Below are positions 57,706 to 64,000 of a DNA stretch of 64,000 nucleotides, in pieces (within the stretch, counting starts at the first letter, position 1; each line of letters starts with the position of its first letter). Position numbers and translations under genes: made by a program. Under the pieces are notes generated by a model that ran no database searches, was not told the origin of the DNA, and saw only the letters and a list, made by a program, of their open reading frames with translations. Source of the stretch: Latrodectus hesperus (taxonomy: Eukaryota > Arthropoda > Arachnida > Araneae > Theridiidae); the NCBI GenBank assembly GCA_037975125.1, contig CM075862.1, positions 59,236,779 to 59,300,778 on the forward strand. Reading direction: 5' to 3'.

Positions 57706-58667
57706 TATACATATATATATTAACATTATAATTGAACTATTTTCACCTGGAAGTTATTTTCATCTAAATTATTCGAGTAATTTTTCATTTTATTTACCTC
57801 TTAATTACCCACAAACTGAAAATAATTTATAAACTGTTGTAGGAGAGGACAGTGTAGCAATGAAACTCAACTATTCCTCACAAAACCAATATTAGGAATT
57901 TAATATATTCTTGTCAAAATAATGCTTTAATCATATTTAAAGTAGAAAAGATTAACCTGTAGATTCTAACCTATCTGGATATATAAAGTATTGGATTCTT
58001 ATTCTAGCCAGCATGATCTCTAGACCAATCATCATTTGAAAAGTCAGGCTGTGGATTACTAAGAGTCGAAAGCAGCATTTCTATCAATTTACAATAGCTG
58101 ATGTATGTGATATCCAGTTATTACAGTTCACTTGAATATGTTATTCCAACACAATTCAATTTCATGAATAACCTGGTTAGAACTGTTCCTACTGTCAAGA
58201 TTGCTGTTTTTTCAACTAATTTTGACTGTAAATTTCAAACTGCTTGCAAACATACTAATTTTGTCTTCTTGCGATGCATTTTTCGAAAAATAAATATATT
58301 GTTAATTCCATTCCTTCAAGTAATAGCAATTTTTGTGCACATCAGAGTATGCATTATAAATACATATACGCGTGTGTTAGTAAATCATTTATAAAAAGAT
58401 ACCTGTAGTTTTTTTATTGTTTGAAAAAAGTTTATTTTACAAACACTCAGGTAAATAATTCACTTGAATTTTCTCACACAAATGTTTAACCTTTAGTAAT
58501 ATGGAAGTGAAGTAATTTCGTTTCGTTTTAATATGATGTTTGTTATTTTTAAAAATTAATCTTGAAAGTGAAATCTATATATAAAAGATGGATAGATGAA
58601 ATTGAAGATAACTGATTGAGCTTTATTTCAATTTGAAAACTGATAAAGCAATCTTTTTGATGGTTTT
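57706..58667. other. No gene seen
   Basis: This starts with a short TA run continuing the interrupted microsatellite, then AT-rich unique DNA. The 97-codon plus-strand frame at 58,101-58,394 has no recognised domain and is AT-biased. Confidence 0.5.
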
Positions 58668-58679
58668 ATTGGAATAAAC

Positions 58680-58815
58680 CCCTCCTGAGGTAATGGCAAA
58701 TCCCTTTATGACGTGCTCCATGCCTTTTGTCCCATATGACTTGTTTTTTTTACCTTTTCTTTTACTTTTTTCCTCTTTGCACTTGTTTTTAAGACAATAA
58801 CAACAACACAACAAC
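58680..58815 (+). mobile_element. SINE-like retrocopy with CAA tail
   Basis: This is a 136-base insert between exact 12-base duplications ATTGGAATAAAC (58,668-58,679 and 58,816-58,827). It ends in AACAACAACACAACAAC, like the family 2 SINE tail, but its body is different. No A or B box is visible, so it is probably 5'-truncated. An apparent minus-strand ORF with a CCCYC motif across it is an artefact of the tail. Confidence 0.85.
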
Positions 58816-58827
58816 ATTGGAATAAAC

Positions 58828-60082
58828 TGTTATAATTGGGCATATAGAAATACGATCATTTGAATTATTTAAAATTACTTAACAGCTACTCAAGTCAAGA
58901 AAATATAAGTACATAAAAATAAAATAAATCAAATGAAATATGGCATATTCAAAATGTATCCAATAAAATGCCTCTATAAATATATTATAACTATAAATAG
59001 ATATTCTAATTTTCCCTCTAAAAATTTAATTTGATTTATTTCCGAATATAAATATTTACATTTATGAAACTCATGGAATTCCAAATTTCTTTTGAGGTTA
59101 TTTATTAAATTTTTAAATTTAAATTCAAATAAAAATCTATTATCAACTAAAATTTAAATATTTAAAAAATAAAATATTTTTTGATATAATATAAAGTCAG
59201 CTTAAAAATATTTTAAGTCAAATACTTTACTTGTTATAGATCTCAGAATTAATTTATTGTGAAGAGTTGTAAATTATTTTTTTGATATTAAAGAAAAGTT
59301 ATATGTAAATCATTACAACTAATTTCTGAAATTATTTCTGCTATTCAAATATTTCTGATTAAATTCTCGAAGAAAAAGAAGAATTTTATGGAAAAGAAAA
59401 TTAAAATTTAAATTTCCCTTAACTTTTTTACATTGAAAAAGAACTCAAATATTTAATGAGTTGAATAAGCAATAGATGTGATAAATAATAATCACAGTAC
59501 AAAAATTAAAAAAACTGAACAAAAAAGAAGCAATAAATGTTTTTTCTTGTGAAAAATTATTTAGTAAATATTTGAGGTATGTAAAATTTCTTTTTAGTCA
59601 TTCAATGAAACTCTGTACTTTTAAGAATGTAAAATTTGGATCATAACATATTATTTAAAAAAATATTAAAGTTAAATATTTTGAAAAGTTTGAATTTAAA
59701 ATAAGCAGTATTCATGCATTAGATTCTTATATCTAATCAATGCATCCAATTTAATTATGCAAATTAGTATTATTTCGTTTCAGAATAACTGCATACACAA
59801 GACTTTATTGACATTATTTTATCATGAGCGTTCCAAATGTTAAAATATAGTGGTTGTTTACTTTTTTCAAATGAATTCATTTACATTTCATGTGTTAAAT
59901 AACATGGAAATAGTAATCAGGTTTTTGCTAAAATAGTGTCTGTATATTAGATACAGTAGAAATTAGAAACACCAATATTCTTCCAAAACATGAGTATTTA
60001 AATGAGCTAAATTATTTAATTTAAAATCGGCTTTTTAATTTTCATTTAATAGAATACAACACCATTGAAGTTATATATATAT
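58828..60082. other. AT-rich DNA, no gene seen
   Basis: No domain, RNA gene or repeat was recognised. Confidence 0.6.
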
Positions 60083-60189
60083 AAAAAATATAGAAATAAA
60101 AAATCCCCTTTTAGTATATATTCAAAACACAATGTAACATTGTGTTTTGAATATATACTAAAAGGGTATTTTTTTATTTCTATATTTTT
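60083..60189. repeat. Near-perfect 107-base palindrome
   Basis: Two 53-base arms meet at a single central base (60,136). I see only a mismatch or small indel, in the CCCC/ACCC block near 60,105 and 60,166. The inner part reads CACAATGTAACATTGTG. Because of the symmetry the same peptide is predicted on both strands. It would fold into a long hairpin as RNA or a cruciform as DNA. Confidence 0.93.
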
Positions 60190-63100
60190 TTTCATGCTAA
60201 TGTGCAGTACAGCAAGAAAAATGATTGTGGAAATAAGCAAATGTTTTATTAATCACAAATTATACAAATAAAAAACTTTACTTGTATATTTTAAAATCTA
60301 ATTTTAATGTAATTCCTGAGAATCTTTGCTAAAATAATGTGTATTGATCATCGCGGTTATTTGTTTTTGGGTTGATATCTCACTATTCCGTTGAAATGCA
60401 TAAACATAATGTCAATTATTACATCAAATTCGGTTTTACTGATACAATGTTTTCTCTTATACTTCTTCTCAAGCATATATGCTACTTTTCATGCATAATG
60501 TACTTTTCATACATGCATGCTATTACTTATGCATAATGCAAAAGACATTTGTTCAACAATTTCTAAATGAAAATATTCCCTGTAAAATGCTTTTTATATG
60601 TGATTAGGAATTTTAATTTCCATATTTCAATTATAATATGCTTACAGGATAAGAATATATTATATATGCTATATTATTCAAAGCTATAGAGCACAATTAA
60701 GTGAATACAAGGAATCTATCATGTATTAAAACATTGAATCCCAGAAAAAGCAAAAAACTATTTTCGGGAATGTTATTTGAATAATAATGTCAAATGTATT
60801 CAAGTTAATTTGGAAAAAATAAATGCAATCAAGTTTTTATTTTGTTATTTGGTCAGATTTTACAGTTTAGAAGATCATTTTATTGCTATTGATGATTTTC
60901 CTATTTTAAACATTAGACATACGGTTTATTCCAGTACTTTTCTCATTCGTTACGAAGGAATACTCGAGTCTCTAAATATTATATCTTAAAGTAGAACATA
61001 AGAGCAACCAGTGATCTTATTCAATACAAAAATTGGAAAATAAATATTATTCATGTTTATATTATGCTCCGTTTTGGTATTCTCTATAAGAGGATACCGA
61101 AAAATCAAATTATACAAGAAATGATTATAACTCTTGAAAAAATACAGCTACAAATATATATTTTTATTATTCTGTAATAACAAACTGACAAGAAATATTT
61201 ACATACCAGTATTCATCATACAAGAATGTTTCCTCTTATTAATAATAAAATAATGTTTTAAAAAGTATTTTAAAAATTTTAGGTTCAGTAAATGTTATTT
61301 TATATAATGCTGCGATTTAAAACCATACCGTTCATATTAAAACATAATTTTAATGCTAGATCGGTTAAAAATATTTTGCTAATCAATATCACACAAAAAA
61401 GTAACTAACAATCACATTATTCTTTTGAAATTAAATGTACTATTTCTCAGATAATTGGATAAGTTGCAACTTCGTAAATTAAAATTTAAAGAAAATAAAT
61501 ATTCAACAACTAGATTCGATTAATTAATAAACTTTTTAATCTCTAAGATTATATTTTTTAAATTGTTGTTTCATTTTGTAAAATTATAATACTTTTTTTT
61601 AAGAAATATATAGAATATGTTAGTTATATAAAAATAAAATAAGCAAACTCAAACCAAAGGTATGAAATTATGTATGTTAAGCAAGAAAAAGTGAAATCAA
61701 AAGTGAATCACAAACACTATACACACATACTTATGGTTAGGCATCTCAAGTCGATGTGTTTTGTATGAGTCAAGCAATTATTTATTAGAAAAGTGGTAGA
61801 TAGAAATCATTTTCTTCAAATATATTGATAAATTATTTGTGGCAACTTCTATTTTAAACTTATGATTAAAGAAAAATGCTACCCCAGTTGAAATAAATAT
61901 TAATAATGTTAGAATGGAAAAAATAAAAAACAAGTTAATAATAGTAGAATAAAAATATCTAAAACTGTTTTCTTTCAAGTGAAATTTTAATGTTGTCTCT
62001 TGAAATTTGATTAAAATTTTAAAATAATAATATTAAAAAACATTTGTATTGATACTGACTGATTCTGAAATATTAGATAAAATAGTATTTCAAAGACCAA
62101 GATTTTATATTAGTATTCTCTTATATTCTCATCAGTGAGGAGTAAATGGGTTATAGTAGGAAATATTTAACTCTTCAAAATGGCATTTAATTCTAAGTAT
62201 AAATTTATATATTTTATATTGAATAAAAAATACTTTAAAGAAAATTACCAAAGAAAATTTTTTCTATATGATTTGATTTTTATTTAAATATTATAACATC
62301 TTTATTTTCTTGATAATTTTTGAACCGTCTGATTTTAAATTCATTAAAATTAAAAAAAGATGAATAAATAAAATTTGTATGTTATCTTTCCATAATTTTT
62401 ACTGCCTCTTAATTGTAAGATTTATCAAATTAAGATTTTTAAATTAAAATATTGATAATTAAAAACGATTTGCGAAGTTATGATTTTAGGTTGATGCTAT
62501 TTTTCATAATTGTGAATTTCTTAAAAATAAACAAGAAATATAAATTAAATTGTTTTAAATCGAAAAGTGTGTTCGAAAATGATGAAATTTATATATTATA
62601 TTAAGGTTGAGGTGTCTGAGGTTTAAAATTTAAGGTTTTTACATGTTATTTTCATACTTTTTTAAACATTTTAAACGGAAACTAAATATTTCTAAGTAAC
62701 ATATAAAATTTCTAAAAATAAATTTTTAGAAAATTATCAAATTCTGCTTCTTTTAAATTGATATTAAGTAATTTAATGCATTTAAAGAAACACCTTTTGT
62801 TCATGAATTTTCAATGGTTTTTATTGAAATTTTAAGTTTATTTTAAATGAAATCTTTTTTAATGATGTATTGAATGTAGAAATAACCCTTATAGCTTTAA
62901 GCGTTTATAATAAGTTCTACTCTTGTATTTTTAACTCTATAATTATATAATTTGTTATTTTATGTATAAAGTAAATTACATAGCTATCGTATGTATAAAT
63001 ATTTATATATAAATGATTTTTATACAATAGAGAATATGTATATTTACTTAATTTTCACGTCAATCAGATGAAGAGATTTTATTAAAAGTGCTATAAGAAA

Positions 63101-63860
63101 TGTTAGTCAAAACAAATAACTTAAGACCATTTCTCATTTTCCAAAATGCGTGTTACTTAGATTCAAACAACTGAAGTAAGTACAGTAAATTTTAAGAGGA
63201 ACAAATAATAAAAATGATTACGGTTCTCTTTTATATGGTTTATGAATGTATTAATAAGGCATTGTCTTTTTTAAATATGTTTGATAATTTTTAAATAGTT
63301 ATTTTATCTTTTAGTGGTCACTTTCTCAATAATCCACGAAAGAAATAAATTCAAGTTAGACATTCAATTTAAAGTAGATTTCTATCCACTAATATACTGA
63401 ACTTGAGTTAGGAAGCAAATGTTTGAAAAATCATAAAATATTGAACTGAAATTGAGAATTAAAATATGGCTCATAAACGATAAAATGTATCCTTAATGTA
63501 TCACTAACTTAAAAACGTGACACACTTAATAAATTTAACTGATCATTTATAATAGATATTAATTTGAAAATAGAAAATGTATAAAAAAACTTTCGCTTAT
63601 ACCCAGTTAGGAACTTTAAGCTTTATTATTTGGAATTCCCCGAATATGGAATGAATGTGTACAGTTTTTTCAAATAGAACTTCTGTTATGTATCTTGCCG
63701 TCAAAAAGAACTAGGATAATGGAACTACATCCTTAAGTTAGCTTATTTGTTATGATTCTCTTTCTGTTCTTCACCATTTGAAACTTTTATACTGGACATT
63801 CATTTCATATTACAAACATGATAAATTGATTATTGGAAACCTACTGTCAGTTAGTAAAAT
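60190..63860. other. AT-rich DNA, no gene seen
   Basis: About 3.7 kb without a recognised feature. A small cluster of CATGCATAATG-type repeats lies at about 60,498-60,540. Confidence 0.6.
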
Positions 63861-63862
63861 TG

Positions 63863-63945
63863 GTATCTGGTTTGTTGATTTGAGTGTACATCACGGATTC
63901 TGTGGAAATAAAAGAACTGATTTCTTAGCTAAGATGGCATATATT
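63863..63945 (+). pseudogene. RNase H C-terminal fragment of a retroelement
   Basis: In one plus-strand frame the sequence reads HHGFCGNKRTDFLAKMA at about 63,889-63,939. It closely follows the H-x-G-x-x-GNE-x-AD-x-LAK block that ends retroelement RNase H domains. Differences from that pattern (Lys for Glu, Thr for Ala) point to decay. Nothing else of the element is recognisable upstream, and the frame stops at 63,960. This block is exactly the one missing from the LINE relic at 38.9 kb, but a connection is not implied. Confidence 0.5.
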
Positions 63946-64000
63946 TACACTTATATGTGAATATTAAGCATTAGAAATAGGTATTGGAAGTCATTTTAAA

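Noticed and set aside
58623..58817. Minus-strand ORF with CCCYC start, superficially like the poly-Cys tail of the 155-codon ORF
   Set aside because: The Cys codons come from the (CAA)n retroposon tail read in reverse, and the ORF crosses the insertion boundary.
60046..60271. Two ORFs on opposite strands with the same peptide
   Set aside because: The identity is a consequence of the palindrome at 60,083-60,189; the codons are AT-rich and domain-free.

Overview
The window is eukaryotic, very AT-rich non-coding DNA. It looks like an arthropod, and I would guess an arachnid: no dense operons, long (AT)n microsatellites, and many decayed Tc1/mariner elements, tRNA-derived SINEs and a non-LTR retrotransposon with an RNase H domain. 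The lineage is inferred from the repeat families; no conserved host gene here fixes it. I see no genuine tRNA, rRNA, CRISPR array or prokaryotic feature.

Layout. 1-10,060 is AT-rich unique DNA with a hairpin (about 4.2 kb) and a 170-base tandem duplication (5.5-5.9 kb). 10,061-11,160 holds a wrecked mariner-like transposase. A tRNA-derived SINE lies at 15,030-15,318 and a complete Tc1 element at 20,406-21,815. The 24.3-28.7 kb block carries an ancient Tc1-like fossil, a mariner that has become an inverted-repeat foldback (25,916-26,551), and a long-TIR element with a transposase remnant (27,789-28,706). A compound ACGC/AC satellite sits at 29.5 kb. A non-LTR retrotransposon relic (endonuclease, reverse transcriptase, RNase H) occupies about 35.56-39.06 kb. 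A decayed Tc1 transposase is at about 45.7-46.2 kb.

48.5-50.5 kb is the one stretch that looks like a possible host or viral-derived transcription unit. It has an intact 155-codon ORF with a strong ATG context, an N-myristoylation-type start (MGNFIS) and a basic tail ending in five cysteines, with a splice-acceptor-like site upstream and AATAAA about 1.46 kb downstream. Two MITE copies in opposite orientation (50,857-51,125 and 51,800-52,056) follow, then two different SINEs. Next come two different Tc1 elements inserted 8 bases apart in the same (TA)n tract (54,772-57,703). A SINE-like retrocopy lies at 58.7 kb, a near-perfect 107-base palindrome at 60.1 kb, and an RNase H fossil at 63.9 kb.

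Apart from the 155-codon ORF and a possible small terminal exon at 33.6 kb, everything recognisable is mobile-element debris. No recognisable transposase in the window reads through as an intact gene, so any activity would need proteins supplied from elsewhere. TA-targeting transposons and (TA)n microsatellites are physically linked here: the tracts have acted as landing sites, and one abuts a truncated SINE.
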